Below are positions 8,331 to 15,294 of a DNA stretch of 26,896 nt, piece by piece. The notes beneath the pieces were generated by a model. The model worked only from the letters and a program-made list of their open reading frames with translations, searched no databases and was not told the origin of the DNA. How positions within the stretch are numbered: position 1 is the first letter of the stretch; every line of letters starts with the position of its first letter. Origin of the DNA: Armatimonadaceae bacterium (GTDB lineage: Bacteria > Armatimonadota > Armatimonadia > Armatimonadales > Armatimonadaceae); contig JAUJNC010000055.1 in assembly GCA_030446525.1 (NCBI GenBank), positions 1 through 26,896 on the forward strand, read 5' to 3'. The translations under genes and the position numbers were made by a program.

Positions 8331-8885
8331 GTGAGAACCTACAAGAATAACCTGTTCGCGGCCGGCCGCTTGATGGCTCTCACGGTCGCGTTTGCGCTGG
8401 CGGGGATCGGCTGCATAAAGCCGGCGAAGGGCGGCGAGCCGATGACGCGGGAAGAGGCCCGGCGGCTGGTGCGGGCTTTCTTGGGCGGTCAGGGCATAAA
8501 CAGCCCCGGCCTGAACGAAAACAACCTGGGGGGCGCGATGGTCGGCGAGGCCCAGATCTACTTCGAGTATCAGCCCCGGCAGCAGGCCTTGAAATGCAGC
8601 GCGCTCATCTACAAGTTCCACGACAAGCCCAAGCCGGGCGTGCTGGAGGGCTTCAAGCAGGAGGAGCAGGCCAAAACGGCCGACACGGGCGGCGGCACGG
8701 TCGATTACGAGCCGGAGAACAAAGGACTCTACCTGAGCCGCACGTACACGAAGACCGTGCCCGAGGCCGCGTTCCGCAAGGACATGCGGCGGCTCATGAA
8801 GGCGAGCGTGGTCTGGGGCGACGAGGTGCTGGACCGGGTCGCCTCGAAGGTGTTCCACCCGGAAGAGCTGCGCGATCCACGTTAG
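8331..8885 (+). CDS. Small exported protein of unknown function
   Basis: The gene starts at GTG 8331, preceded by GGAGCGGAGGAA. The 184-residue product opens with a signal-type sequence (LMALTVAFALAGIGCIKPAK). The Cys in GIGC could be a lipid attachment site, but the box is a poor match, so a lipoprotein is only possible. The mature protein has MTREEARRLVRAFLGGQG, then LKCSALIYKFHDKPKPGVLE and a long helix near the C-terminus (AAFRKDMRRLMKASVVWGDE). I do not recognise the family. A 6-bp hairpin (CCCTGT/ACAGGG, 8295-8313) lies in the leader. It sits between two other small exported proteins on the same strand. Confidence 0.75.
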   Translation: MRTYKNNLFAAGRLMALTVAFALAGIGCIKPAKGGEPMTREEARRLVRAFLGGQGINSPGLNENNLGGAMVGEAQIYFEYQPRQQALKCSALIYKFHDKPKPGVLEGFKQEEQAKTADTGGGTVDYEPENKGLYLSRTYTKTVPEAAFRKDMRRLMKASVVWGDEVLDRVASKVFHPEELRDPR

Positions 8886-8927
8886 CGGATGGACAACTGC
8901 TTAACAGGTTCTGGTGAGGTGCTGCCC

Positions 8928-9236
8928 ATGTTCCGAGCGGGTCTTTGGTGTTTCTTGATTCTTCTGCTGACGCTTAGCGCGCAGGCGGGGGCGCAGCAGG
9001 GCCGTCCCCAGACGCCGCCGCCCGGGAGCGCCGAGCGCGCGGCGATCCTGGAGGCCCTGCGCGCCCCGGTCCAGAAGGGGCTGAAGAAAAAGGTCGTCTT
9101 CAAGGTCGACCACCTGAAGCTACAGAACGGGTGGGCGTTCCTGCGCGGCGTACCCCAGCAGCCCGGCGGCAAGCCGATGGACTACCGGGGCACCCCCTAT
9201 CAACGCGCCAAGCAAGACGGACTTTCGCCCCGATAG
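8928..9236 (+). CDS. Exported protein, C-terminally truncated at the edge of the phage-like element
   Basis: ATG 8928 (GAGGT upstream) gives a signal peptide MFRAGLWCFLILLLTLSAQA with a cut near AGA. The mature part reads AAILEALRAPVQ, KKKVVFKVDHLKLQNGWAFL, RGVPQQPGGKPMDYRGTPYQ, and stops at 102 residues. I know this wording from longer bacterial exported proteins (roughly 150-170 residues) that continue past the 'DYRGTPYQ' point with an acidic segment and another 50 or so residues. Here the text stops after KQDGLSPR, exactly where the recombinase gene of the neighbouring element ends on the other strand. The likely cause is integration into this gene. The missing 3' half was not found elsewhere in the window. 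Confidence 0.7.
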   Translation: MFRAGLWCFLILLLTLSAQAGAQQGRPQTPPPGSAERAAILEALRAPVQKGLKKKVVFKVDHLKLQNGWAFLRGVPQQPGGKPMDYRGTPYQRAKQDGLSPR

Positions 9237-9240
9237 ACGA
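9200..9240. other. Probable left attachment junction (attL region)
   Basis: Host coding sequence of the 8928 gene ends here in GACGGACTTTCG, and the recombinase gene ends on the opposite strand at 9200. Large serine recombinases use short attachment cores next to their own gene, so the crossover is probably within these bases. No second copy was recognised, so the core cannot be defined. Confidence 0.3.
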
Positions 9241-10285
9241 TAGGATACGCAGCACCCTCCATCCAGGCGTAAAGCTCCTTGTATCCCTGGTAGGTCGTGC
9301 GGTAGATCGGCGCTATGAACTCCTCCACCGCGGCCGGCGCGCTCGTGGCGCCCTTGCCGTCATGCGTCGTGACCAGGATCGGCGAGCGCAGCCGCACCCG
9401 CACGCAGCGGCGCGGCTTCCCGCCGCGCAGCGCCAGTGAAGGCAGCGTCACCGGGGCTACCGCGCTCTCAATGGCAAGCAGCACGATCTGCCGCAAACGC
9501 TCCGTCTCCGTGGCCGCCGGCTCCACGGCCGTCGCCCTTGCCATGCTCTGCAACGACGGCTCGTCCTCCTGGGCCTCCACGGTCTTGATGTGGCTAAGCT
9601 CCCGTTCCAGGTTCCGGTACATCTCCGCGAAGTCCGATTCCGCGATGATGCCGCGCAGGTGCAGCGAGAGGAGCTGCCGTTTCTCGGCTTCGATCTGTTC
9701 GCGTGAGCGCCCTTTGTCGCGCACAACCGGCGCCGCTTGGGGCCGCGCGGCAGGCGGCGCGACAAGAGCGAACTGCGCCACGCGAAGAACCGCGTCGTCG
9801 GTGGTGCCGATCTTGAGGTACACCGTTTCCTCGTGGACGCCCGCCGCCGCTCGGCAGCAGCGGTAACAGCGGAAGTCAGCGGTCCCGTTCACGCTCAGAC
9901 TACCCCCGCAGAAGCTGCATTTGAGGAGGCCGGAGCACAGGTTCGTGGTCGTCAGGACGCGCGTGTTGCGCCCCGGCGACACTTGCCGGATGCGCCGGTT
10001 GAACGCCCGGAGCGCCGTGGCTGTCTCGGCGTCGATGACGGGCGGGTAGACGTTGGAGATCACGACGCGCTCCGGATCGTCGGCGGGCAGGTGCCCGTTG
10101 AAGTAGGCGTAGCCCTCCAGCGTGCCGATGCCGAAATCCGAAAGCCACCGCGAAACCGTCGGCTCCTGCCATCCGCGGCCCTTGGGCGACGGATACCCCT
10201 CCGTGTTCAGGCTCTGGCAGATGCGGTAAAACCCCATCCCCGCCAGCCGCAACACGACCATGCGCTGAACGGCCGGCGCGAACAC
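9200..10285 (-). CDS. Large serine recombinase, C-terminal part (after in-frame TAG)
   Basis: This part starts at GTG 10285 only formally: the frame is the same as the upstream recombinase part, separated by a single TAG at 10307-10309 and seven sense codons. It holds the recombinase domain (YRICQSLNTEGYPSPKGRGW, then TVSRWLSDF, then EGYAYFNGH). A zinc ribbon follows (CSGLLKCSFCGGSL and FRCYRCC), then a long coiled region with LSLHLRGIIAESDFAEMYRN, and a basic C-terminal tail. These are the DNA-binding parts of large serine integrases. Joined to the upstream part, the enzyme would be 560 residues. Without the catalytic domain this piece cannot recombine DNA by itself. Confidence 0.88.
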   Translation of the reverse strand: MFAPAVQRMVVLRLAGMGFYRICQSLNTEGYPSPKGRGWQEPTVSRWLSDFGIGTLEGYAYFNGHLPADDPERVVISNVYPPVIDAETATALRAFNRRIRQVSPGRNTRVLTTTNLCSGLLKCSFCGGSLSVNGTADFRCYRCCRAAAGVHEETVYLKIGTTDDAVLRVAQFALVAPPAARPQAAPVVRDKGRSREQIEAEKRQLLSLHLRGIIAESDFAEMYRNLERELSHIKTVEAQEDEPSLQSMARATAVEPAATETERLRQIVLLAIESAVAPVTLPSLALRGGKPRRCVRVRLRSPILVTTHDGKGATSAPAAVEEFIAPIYRTTYQGYKELYAWMEGAAYPIVYRGESPSCLAR

Positions 10286-10306
10286 GGCCGAAAGGGAATG
10301 GTTCCC

Positions 10307-10882
10307 CTACCTATCGCGCTCGATCCAGAACGGCGCCCTCCCCAGCGGCTTGCCCGAGCGCGCCCGGTTCAGGGCCGTGTCATAGCAGAACTGGCGCCGC
10401 TCCTCCGATTCCATCTCCGCCACCGAGAGCATGATGTTTCGCATGAGCCGGCCGCTCGGCGTGCTCGTGTCGATCTGCTCGCAGATGAAGTGAAGCGCCA
10501 CGCCCGCCTTCTCGAAGGCGTGGATCATCTTGAGGCTCTCGCGAAGGTCGCGCCCCAGCCGGCTGACCTTGTAGAAAACAAGGTGCCGGAACTCGCCGCG
10601 AAGCGCCGCCTGGTAGTGCTCCCGGATGCCCGGCCGGTCCATCCACTCCCGGTTGAAGGCGCTTTCATCCAAGTCCGCGTGGGTAAGGCTGTTGCCCCTA
10701 TCGAAAGTCATGCCCTTGCCCTGGATGTACGCCTCGCCTCTCTCCAGTTGCATCTTGTCCGACCACTGATCGCCTTCCTTGGGCTTGAACCGGGATACCC
10801 GGATGTAGAGCCGCGCCACGTCGCCCTCCGGGAGCGCCGCCCCCTGCGAGACCGCCGCCGCCATCCTCTTACGCGCCATCAT
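10307..10882 (-). CDS. Large serine recombinase, N-terminal catalytic domain
   Basis: I start at ATG 10882 (AAAGGAG just upstream; a second ATG follows at 10879). The product has the resolvase catalytic fold: the nucleophile serine in RLYIRVSRFK, then GIREHYQAALRGEFRHLVFY, the KVSRLGRDLRESLKMI segment with active-site arginines, LHFICEQIDTSTPSGRLMRN, and the E helix with AEMESEERRQF. It ends after KPLGRAPFWIERDR at a TAG that lies where the recombinase domain should begin. The remainder continues in the same frame at 9200-10306. The start overlaps the XRE gene's end by 14 bases, so integrase and repressor are co-expressed. As written it could act only as a resolvase-type fragment. Confidence 0.9.
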   Translation of the reverse strand: MMARKRMAAAVSQGAALPEGDVARLYIRVSRFKPKEGDQWSDKMQLERGEAYIQGKGMTFDRGNSLTHADLDESAFNREWMDRPGIREHYQAALRGEFRHLVFYKVSRLGRDLRESLKMIHAFEKAGVALHFICEQIDTSTPSGRLMRNIMLSVAEMESEERRQFCYDTALNRARSGKPLGRAPFWIERDR

Positions 10883-11465
10883 AGTCTCCTTTGAGATTCG
10901 CCGTGCCACCCTGGGGAGGGACGCTCTGGGGAGGGACGCCCAGAGTAGGGCCGCCCACTTGCAGGCACCCCCCGCCAAGCGTGCCGATCACGCCGCCGTA
11001 GCAGCGCACCCGCGTCTCGCCCCAGAAGTTGATGATAACGGCCCCCTGGTGGGCCTGCTCCAGCCGCGCGAGCAGGGTATCTAGCACCATCCCGGTGTCA
11101 GGCGGGGAATCCGCCGCCTCCAGCTCTTCGCGCCCCGGCTCGCCGCGCTCCGGCGACGGGGCAGGAGTTCCGTTGTCGCCGGCGGGCGCATGGGTGCCGC
11201 CGCGCCTCGGTACGAAGCCCGCCAGAAGCTGCGCCTCGCCCTCGTCGGCCCCCAGCGCGCGGGCCAGAGTTACGGCCGCCGCCCTGGAAGGCCGTGATTT
11301 GTCCCTCTCCAGGCGGGACACCCAGGCCGGCGTGAGGCCGCAGCGGCGCGCCAACGCTCTTTGCGTCCAGTTCTCAGGCGAGGATGTGCGCTTGGCGCGA
11401 TCCTGGCGCTGCTTGCGCAGCCACGTCCCGAAAGCCAAACATTCTGTTCTATTCGCCCCTATCAT
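10869..11465 (-). CDS. XRE-family transcriptional repressor
   Basis: ATG 11465 is preceded by GGAGGAGG. The 198-residue product has a Cro/CI-type helix-turn-helix at about residues 34-75 (WTQRALARRCGLTPAWVSRL then ERDKSRPS). An Ala/Pro/Gly-rich linker follows, then a C-terminal segment TLLARLEQAHQGAVIINFWG that may mediate dimerisation. The last 35 residues are low-complexity and contain a repeated VPPQ unit encoded by a 15-base tandem duplication. It is divergent from the 11584 gene across an operator-rich gap and overlaps the integrase start, the classic place for a phage or element repressor. There is no RecA-type peptidase motif, so induction by self-cleavage is unlikely. Confidence 0.85.
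   Translation of the reverse strand: MIGANRTECLAFGTWLRKQRQDRAKRTSSPENWTQRALARRCGLTPAWVSRLERDKSRPSRAAAVTLARALGADEGEAQLLAGFVPRRGGTHAPAGDNGTPAPSPERGEPGREELEAADSPPDTGMVLDTLLARLEQAHQGAVIINFWGETRVRCYGGVIGTLGGGCLQVGGPTLGVPPQSVPPQGGTANLKGDYDGA
10911..10938. repeat. Tandem duplication of 15 bases in the XRE gene
   Basis: CTGGGGAGGGACG occurs at 10911-10923 and again at 10926-10938 (period 15). It keeps the XRE reading frame and encodes a repeated S/G-V-P-P-Q near the C-terminus. It looks like a recent slippage event. Confidence 0.7.
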
Positions 11466-11583
11466 TTCATGCCTCCTCCATCGTTAGACCATTAAACAAC
11501 CCGATTGTAACATTTTGTTACATACATTTTGTGCATACGGTTGATGGTATACGGTATATGGAACAGATTGTTTAATACGAGAT
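11466..11583. promoter_or_regulatory. Divergent promoter/operator region of the element
   Basis: This AT-rich gap separates the repressor (-) from the early genes (+). It contains a perfect dyad TGTAAC-ATTTT-GTTACA at 11506-11522; a 9-base direct repeat ACATTTTGT at 11510-11518 and 11524-11532; and a matched pair ATTAAACAA (11491-11499) and TTGTTTAAT (11568-11576), one next to each gene start. On minus, TACAAT (11510-11505) could be the -10 box of the repressor. For plus, TATA-like boxes lie at 11549-11560. The layout is that of a lysogeny switch, with the XRE protein as the likely ligand. Confidence 0.65.
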
Positions 11584-11853
11584 ATGTCTACACCTATGGA
11601 AGAAGTAGGGGCGGGCGTGTCGCTGCGCGAACTCATCGTCGCCACCGGCCTGTCTCGCCAGCAGTTCGTCAACCGGATGCGCGGGTACAAACCGCGCTGC
11701 CCCCGGTCGGGCCACGCGCTCTACAACTGGGAGCGGCGCGGCACCGACAAGCATTATGTGCATGAAGCCTTCGCCGCGGTCACGGGCCAGCCGCTCGCCG
11801 TGGTCAAAGCGGCCTTCGAGCAAGCGCGTGAGCGGAGACTCACCGACACATGA
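11584..11853 (+). CDS. Small helix-turn-helix protein (Cro-like position)
   Basis: This 89-residue protein is the first gene to the right of the operator region. SLRELIVATGLSRQQFVNRM (residues 14-33) reads as a helix-turn-helix. A basic stretch GYKPRCPRSGHALYNWERRG and a second helix HEAFAAVTGQPLAVVKAAFE follow. It is divergent from the XRE repressor, the position held by Cro or early activators in lambdoid switches. Sequence similarity to Cro itself is not evident, so the role rests on position and the HTH-like helix. The stop overlaps the next start (ATGA). Confidence 0.7.
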   Translation: MSTPMEEVGAGVSLRELIVATGLSRQQFVNRMRGYKPRCPRSGHALYNWERRGTDKHYVHEAFAAVTGQPLAVVKAAFEQARERRLTDT

Positions 11854-12071
11854 ACCCGCCGCAGTCGCGCGTGCGTGACATGGAACCCGACGACCTGGCG
11901 TTCGAGCGCGAGCACTACCCCGGCGCTACCGAGGAGGAGCTGCGCCTGCTGCACGCCAGTCGCGAATTGATCCGCTGGTTCAAGGACAGCGGCCGCGGCG
12001 CCCAGCAACCCCAGCCCGACACGCACCGACCCAAGCCCCTCAGTAAAGCCGGGCGCGACAGCACCCCATGA
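11850..12071 (+). CDS. Small hypothetical protein of the element
   Basis: The 73-residue product starts at an ATG overlapping the stop of the HTH gene (ATGA), so it is probably translationally coupled. It is acidic in the middle (FEREHYPGATEEELRLLHAS, then RELIRWFKD) and has a polar Pro/Gln tail. I do not recognise it. Such small helical proteins are common in the early operons of temperate phages. Confidence 0.55.
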   Translation: MNPPQSRVRDMEPDDLAFEREHYPGATEEELRLLHASRELIRWFKDSGRGAQQPQPDTHRPKPLSKAGRDSTP

Positions 12072-12101
12072 ACCGGCACACACGATGTTTGCCCCGCTAG
12101 T

Positions 12102-12123
12102 CCGTTCACAATCCTGTGAACGG
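12102..12123. promoter_or_regulatory. Perfect 9-bp dyad upstream of the replication gene
   Basis: CCGTTCACA and TGTGAACGG flank a four-base loop ATCC. There is no T tract, so it is not a typical terminator. It lies 42 bases before the likely start of the replication protein, where an operator or an initiator binding site would fit. Confidence 0.45.
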
Positions 12124-12248
12124 GATCACACGCCAAGCCCACCAATCCGATGAAGGAGGCGCCGATGGCGCTCACCCAGGAGGAGTGATTTCGTCTCCTC
12201 AAAGAACTGTCCGGCCACCGAAACGTCTTCGCCGTCCCGCGCCTGTTC

Positions 12249-13328
12249 GTGGAAATGACACGCGACCATGCCGCCGCGCACCTGCTGTCTCAGGTCATCT
12301 ACTGGAGCGACAGGACCAGCGACCCGGACGGCTGGATACACAAGACCCAGCTCGTCTTTGAACTGCACCGCGAAGGGCGCGTGGTCGAAAAGTCCGGCGT
12401 GTCGCCCGTGGCCCACTACCGGATCAATGACGAGCGCCTGCGCGCCTGCGTGGATGAGTTCCTGGAAAGGAAGGCGAGACAGGCAGGCCGAGTTACTGAA
12501 AAGCAGCAACTTGATTTACGGGATACCAATAGCTCGGATAGCGGGAAATCAGCAAATCGGGTTGCCGAAAAGCAGCAAGCCGCGTGGCGCGAAAGCAGCA
12601 AGCCGCGTGACAGGAAAGCAGCAACTCCTCCTTATAGTGAAACTACTCCGGAAATTACTACAACAGAGTCGCCGCCAACACCGCACGCGCCGCGGTCGCC
12701 CATGACACGCGAGCGTGTCGGAGACGCTTCCGTTGTTGTTGCCGCTTCGCGTAGGAAAAGGGAGGGAGAGGATTCCGGAGGGGATGGGCAGGAGGATCGC
12801 CGGTCAGGAGGGGATCGCCGGGACCCACTGACGCGCGAAGACGTAGACACCGCGCTGGTCAACGCGCTCGTGGACGCCGGCCTGGGCCGCAGCGATGCCT
12901 TGGGCCTGGCGAGACTGCGCCCCGAGGAGTGCCGGCGCCAGCTCGAACTGCTGCCCTACGTCACGAAGTTCCGCACCAGCCGCGGCGCCTATCTCCACTC
13001 TGCCATTATGAAGGGGTACGGGCCGCCGCCCGGCTTCGAGGAGGCGCAGAAACAGCAGCAGGAGGCCCAGCGGCGCGAGCGGGCGGCCACCCAAGCACAG
13101 GCCGAGGGGCACAAACGAGAACGGCGCGACGCCCAGGAGACAGAGGCCGCGGAGCGGGTGCTTTCGGACCCGGCCGCGCGCGTCGAGATCCATGAGGAGG
13201 CCCAACGCAGGATGCCGCCGCCGCTGCGGGGCAAACCGGACCATGTGGCCTATCAATCCACCTTCAACGGGCTGGTCAAGCGCATCGCGCTGGAACGGGA
13301 GGCTGCCGATGCAAGCCGGACTGTTTGA
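12249..13328 (+). CDS. DnaD-like phage/plasmid replication protein (upstream part broken by TGA)
   Basis: From ATG 12249 the frame is open for 359 codons, but the true start is probably ATG 12165, with an excellent AAGGAGG. From there MALTQEE is followed by TGA (12186-12188) and then, in the same frame, FRLLKELSGHRNVFAVPRLF and VEMTRDHAAAHLLSQVIYW. That N-terminal part belongs to the family, so one substitution (Trp TGG to TGA) explains the break. The winged-helix-like N-terminus (SQVIYWSDR, DGWIHKTQLVFELH) is joined by a polar linker with repeated EKQQ units. The C-terminal module has LVDAGLGRSDALGLARLRPE, then LLPYVTKFRTSRGAYLHSAI, then a charged coiled coil. It probably starts element replication. 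Confidence 0.75.
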   Translation: MEMTRDHAAAHLLSQVIYWSDRTSDPDGWIHKTQLVFELHREGRVVEKSGVSPVAHYRINDERLRACVDEFLERKARQAGRVTEKQQLDLRDTNSSDSGKSANRVAEKQQAAWRESSKPRDRKAATPPYSETTPEITTTESPPTPHAPRSPMTRERVGDASVVVAASRRKREGEDSGGDGQEDRRSGGDRRDPLTREDVDTALVNALVDAGLGRSDALGLARLRPEECRRQLELLPYVTKFRTSRGAYLHSAIMKGYGPPPGFEEAQKQQQEAQRRERAATQAQAEGHKRERRDAQETEAAERVLSDPAARVEIHEEAQRRMPPPLRGKPDHVAYQSTFNGLVKRIALEREAADASRTV

Positions 13329-13557
13329 AGAGGGCGAGATACTGGCCAGCGTCGAGGTGCCGCGCCGGGTGCTGATCGCCGCCTACGCGCGACGGCTGCT
13401 GCGCGAGAACAACCATCCCTCCCTCTCGGAAGAAAACCCGCGCCGGCAGGAGAACGCCAAACGCCAGGCCGAGCGCGACATCGGCCGAATATTTGCCGCC
13501 TGTTTCCAGGAAGGTCTGACGATCACGGTCACAGCGGCCGAGAAGAGAAGAGGGTAG
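13309..13557 (+). CDS. Small hypothetical protein of the element
   Basis: ATG 13309 lies inside the end of the replication gene, with GGGAGG six bases upstream. The 82-residue product has VPRRVLIAAYARRLLRENN and a second helix RDIGRIFAACFQEGLTITV. It is small, basic and helical. I do not recognise it. The 20-base overlap argues for translational coupling with the replication protein. Confidence 0.6.
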   Translation: MQAGLFEEGEILASVEVPRRVLIAAYARRLLRENNHPSLSEENPRRQENAKRQAERDIGRIFAACFQEGLTITVTAAEKRRG

Positions 13558-13558
13558 C

Positions 13559-13753
13559 ATGGACGAACTCATGGCGCTATTCCGGGAATGGTTCACGGGA
13601 CATCCGCGCTTCGCCCGCCGCTGGACGGTGCTCCCGTCCGAGAACCCCGGAAGCGCGCTCTTCCAGGAGGTCGTTCTGCGCTCGCCGATGGGCTACGAGT
13701 TCCGCGTGACGATGGAACTGCTGAGCGCGCCGGCCACGAAACAGGAGGATTGA
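13559..13753 (+). CDS. Small hypothetical protein of the element
   Basis: This 64-residue protein starts one base after the previous TAG stop, so it is probably translated by re-initiation. It contains MALFREWFTGHPRFARRWTV and ends in a strand GYEFRVTMELL. No family is recognised. Confidence 0.5.
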   Translation: MDELMALFREWFTGHPRFARRWTVLPSENPGSALFQEVVLRSPMGYEFRVTMELLSAPATKQED

Positions 13754-13816
13754 GAATGTTCGCCGTCCTTCGAGAAACCCTGGTGAGACAAACCTGGGGT
13801 AAACTTACATCGGACG

Positions 13817-14083
13817 ATGGCAACGAAGCGCATCCGGCAAGTATGGATGTACCTGTCCGCTCCCGAAAAGAAGGGAGAGCCGGAGAAGGTTGCGGCCGTC
13901 GCCCTCTCCGGAACCGACCCGGCGAACCCGGACCTCACTACGATCAACGAACCCCTGATCGCCACCGACCAGGCGAAGCTCGCCCTCATGCGCCCCGTGG
14001 CCGAGTCATTGGCGAAGCGGCTGGGCCGCAAGCTCACCCTGGCCCGTTTCACCTGCCGAGATGACATTGAGGAGGTCGGATAA
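13817..14083 (+). CDS. Small hypothetical protein of the element
   Basis: The 88-residue product (KRIRQVWMYLSAPEKKGE, then TINEPLIATDQAKLALMRPV, then AESLAKRLGRKLTLARF) has a balanced composition and a plausible strand-helix layout. A competing frame from ATG 13756 with a better ribosome site (CAGGAGG) runs through the same bases, but its product turns into Arg/Gly/Pro-rich text, so I prefer this one. The stop overlaps the next start (TAATG). Confidence 0.6.
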   Translation: MATKRIRQVWMYLSAPEKKGEPEKVAAVALSGTDPANPDLTTINEPLIATDQAKLALMRPVAESLAKRLGRKLTLARFTCRDDIEEVG

Positions 14084-14385
14084 TGGTCGACACGGAGGAG
14101 AGGAAGGGCGAGGCCCTGGCTGCTCTGGCGCTGTGCGTCCATTGCGCCGAGCGCCACGAGGCGATCCTGCCGCTTGATTGGCTGTGGCTGGAAGTGGTGA
14201 GTCGCGACCTGAACGCGGTGATCGCGCCCCTGGAGGCGGGCAGCCCGTTGCGCGCCGAGCTGGAGGAGATTTCGCAGGCGCTCGCCGGCTGCATGAACGC
14301 GGTCCGGACCGGCAGGGGCCTGGACTTCGGCCAGTTGCGCCGCGTCGTGGGCCTGTGCAACCGGATGGAGCTTGCGGCCACATGA
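14083..14385 (+). CDS. Small hypothetical helical protein of the element
   Basis: This 100-residue protein shares one base with the previous stop (TAATG), and GAGGAGG lies upstream. It is mostly helical (EALAALALCVHCAERHEAIL, VVSRDLNAVIAPLEAG, ELEEISQALAGCMNAV). A CVHC pair could be part of a metal site, but no second pair is present. No family is recognised. Its stop overlaps the start of the zinc-ribbon gene (ATGA). Confidence 0.6.
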   Translation: MVDTEERKGEALAALALCVHCAERHEAILPLDWLWLEVVSRDLNAVIAPLEAGSPLRAELEEISQALAGCMNAVRTGRGLDFGQLRRVVGLCNRMELAAT

Positions 14386-14713
14386 AGCGGCGCCGCGGCC
14401 ACGCCCGGCGTGTCTGCGCTCCCCTGGCGGATCTGCGGCGCCTGGACGCCGAGAACGTGTTTTGCCCCCATTGCGGCAGCAAGAACAACGGCTACGGCGA
14501 GTTAAGGGAGAGCCGCGGCTTGCCGCCCTCCCCCGGCGACCTCGCGTTCTGCCTCACGGGGCCCCTCCCCCATGCGGCGGCGTCTCGATTTACCGGGATG
14601 ACATGCGCCTGCGCCTTGCCACCCAGGAGGAGCCGGCCCAAATCCCGCCCGGACTCCTCGAAGAGTTCGCCATTTCGCGGGTACTGCTGGAGGCCCGCGG
14701 CCCGGCCCATTAG
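14382..14713 (+). pseudogene. Phage zinc-ribbon protein, frameshifted
   Basis: ATG 14382 overlaps the previous stop. The first part reads RRLDAENVFCPHCGSKNNGY, then PSPGDLAFCLT; in another frame it continues CGGVSIYRDDMRLRLATQEE and FAISRVLLEARGPAH, ending at 14713. Together this is a known kind of small phage protein: a CPHCG knuckle, a 'PSPGD' linker and a second C-x2-C knuckle, followed by an acidic tail. The shift falls in the G/C run near 14557-14572, at the second knuckle. As written, the protein loses one half of its zinc site. It converges with the endolysin gene, overlapping by four bases. Confidence 0.6.
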
Positions 14714-15294
14714 AAATCGATCAGCACGAACCCGCCGCCGATCCCGAAAGCCCCAAGGCCCCGGTCCTTCTCGAACACGCCGTCACCGGAGTTCGATTCC
14801 CGCGACACCCCGTTGCCCGGCTTCGTGTTCCCTTCGACCGTCTCGACCCTCATCGTTCGCGCATTAAAGGAGAGCACGATGCCGCAATGGTCCTTGCCGG
14901 GATGATCGTCCCAATCAAAGATAGCCATGTCGCCGCGCCGCGGCGACCTGATGCCCGCCTTGACCTGGCCCACGGGCAGCCACAGCCGCCGCCGCTTGGC
15001 CCATTGCTTGTACGCGGCACAGGCCGCGCTCCTGGGGAAGTGCGCCGGCAGCGTCACGTCCGGCCCCTCGGCGTCCAGGCGCTGGTCTGCCAGGAGGTAG
15101 CGGCTGCACGCGAAGGCCGCGCACCAGGGAATCACGGAATCGGCCGGCCAGCCGACCAGGGTTTTGTAGAAATCGATGGCCGGGCCGCGGTTGTTGCCGC
15201 CGACCTCCCGGACCGTGCCGGCGTTCTTCTCGCCGTCACTGGCCGCGCGCAGAGCGATCGCGCGCGCGGGGATCACCTTCTGAGTCTCAGACAT
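14710..15294 (-). CDS. CHAP-type endolysin (NlpC/P60-like amidase)
   Basis: The 194-residue protein has the layout of CHAP or TIGR02594-type cell-wall hydrolases used as phage endolysins. The nucleophile Cys58 is in SVIPWCAAFACSRYL, a surface segment follows with RRGDMAIFDWDDHPGKD, the base His136 is in KDHCGIVLSF, and the third polar residue is in VETVEGNTKPG (E154 or N156). There is no signal peptide, so it needs a holin for export, and a holin gene lies immediately upstream, overlapping by eight bases. Its function would be peptide or amide cleavage in peptidoglycan at the end of the lytic cycle. It is intact, in contrast to the recombinase. Confidence 0.85.
   Translation of the reverse strand: MSETQKVIPARAIALRAASDGEKNAGTVREVGGNNRGPAIDFYKTLVGWPADSVIPWCAAFACSRYLLADQRLDAEGPDVTLPAHFPRSAACAAYKQWAKRRRLWLPVGQVKAGIRSPRRGDMAIFDWDDHPGKDHCGIVLSFNARTMRVETVEGNTKPGNGVSRESNSGDGVFEKDRGLGAFGIGGGFVLIDF

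Noticed and set aside
6471..12188. Amber or opal recoding as an explanation for the in-frame stops
   Set aside because: TAG ends the intact genes at 1033, 8885, 9236 and 13557, and TGA ends 6335 and 7427, so both codons act as stops. Substitutions or base errors are simpler.
12480..12630. CRISPR-like repeats in the replication gene (recurring AAGCAGCAA)
   Set aside because: The units are short, irregularly spaced, in frame, and encode the EKQQ linker common in this kind of protein.
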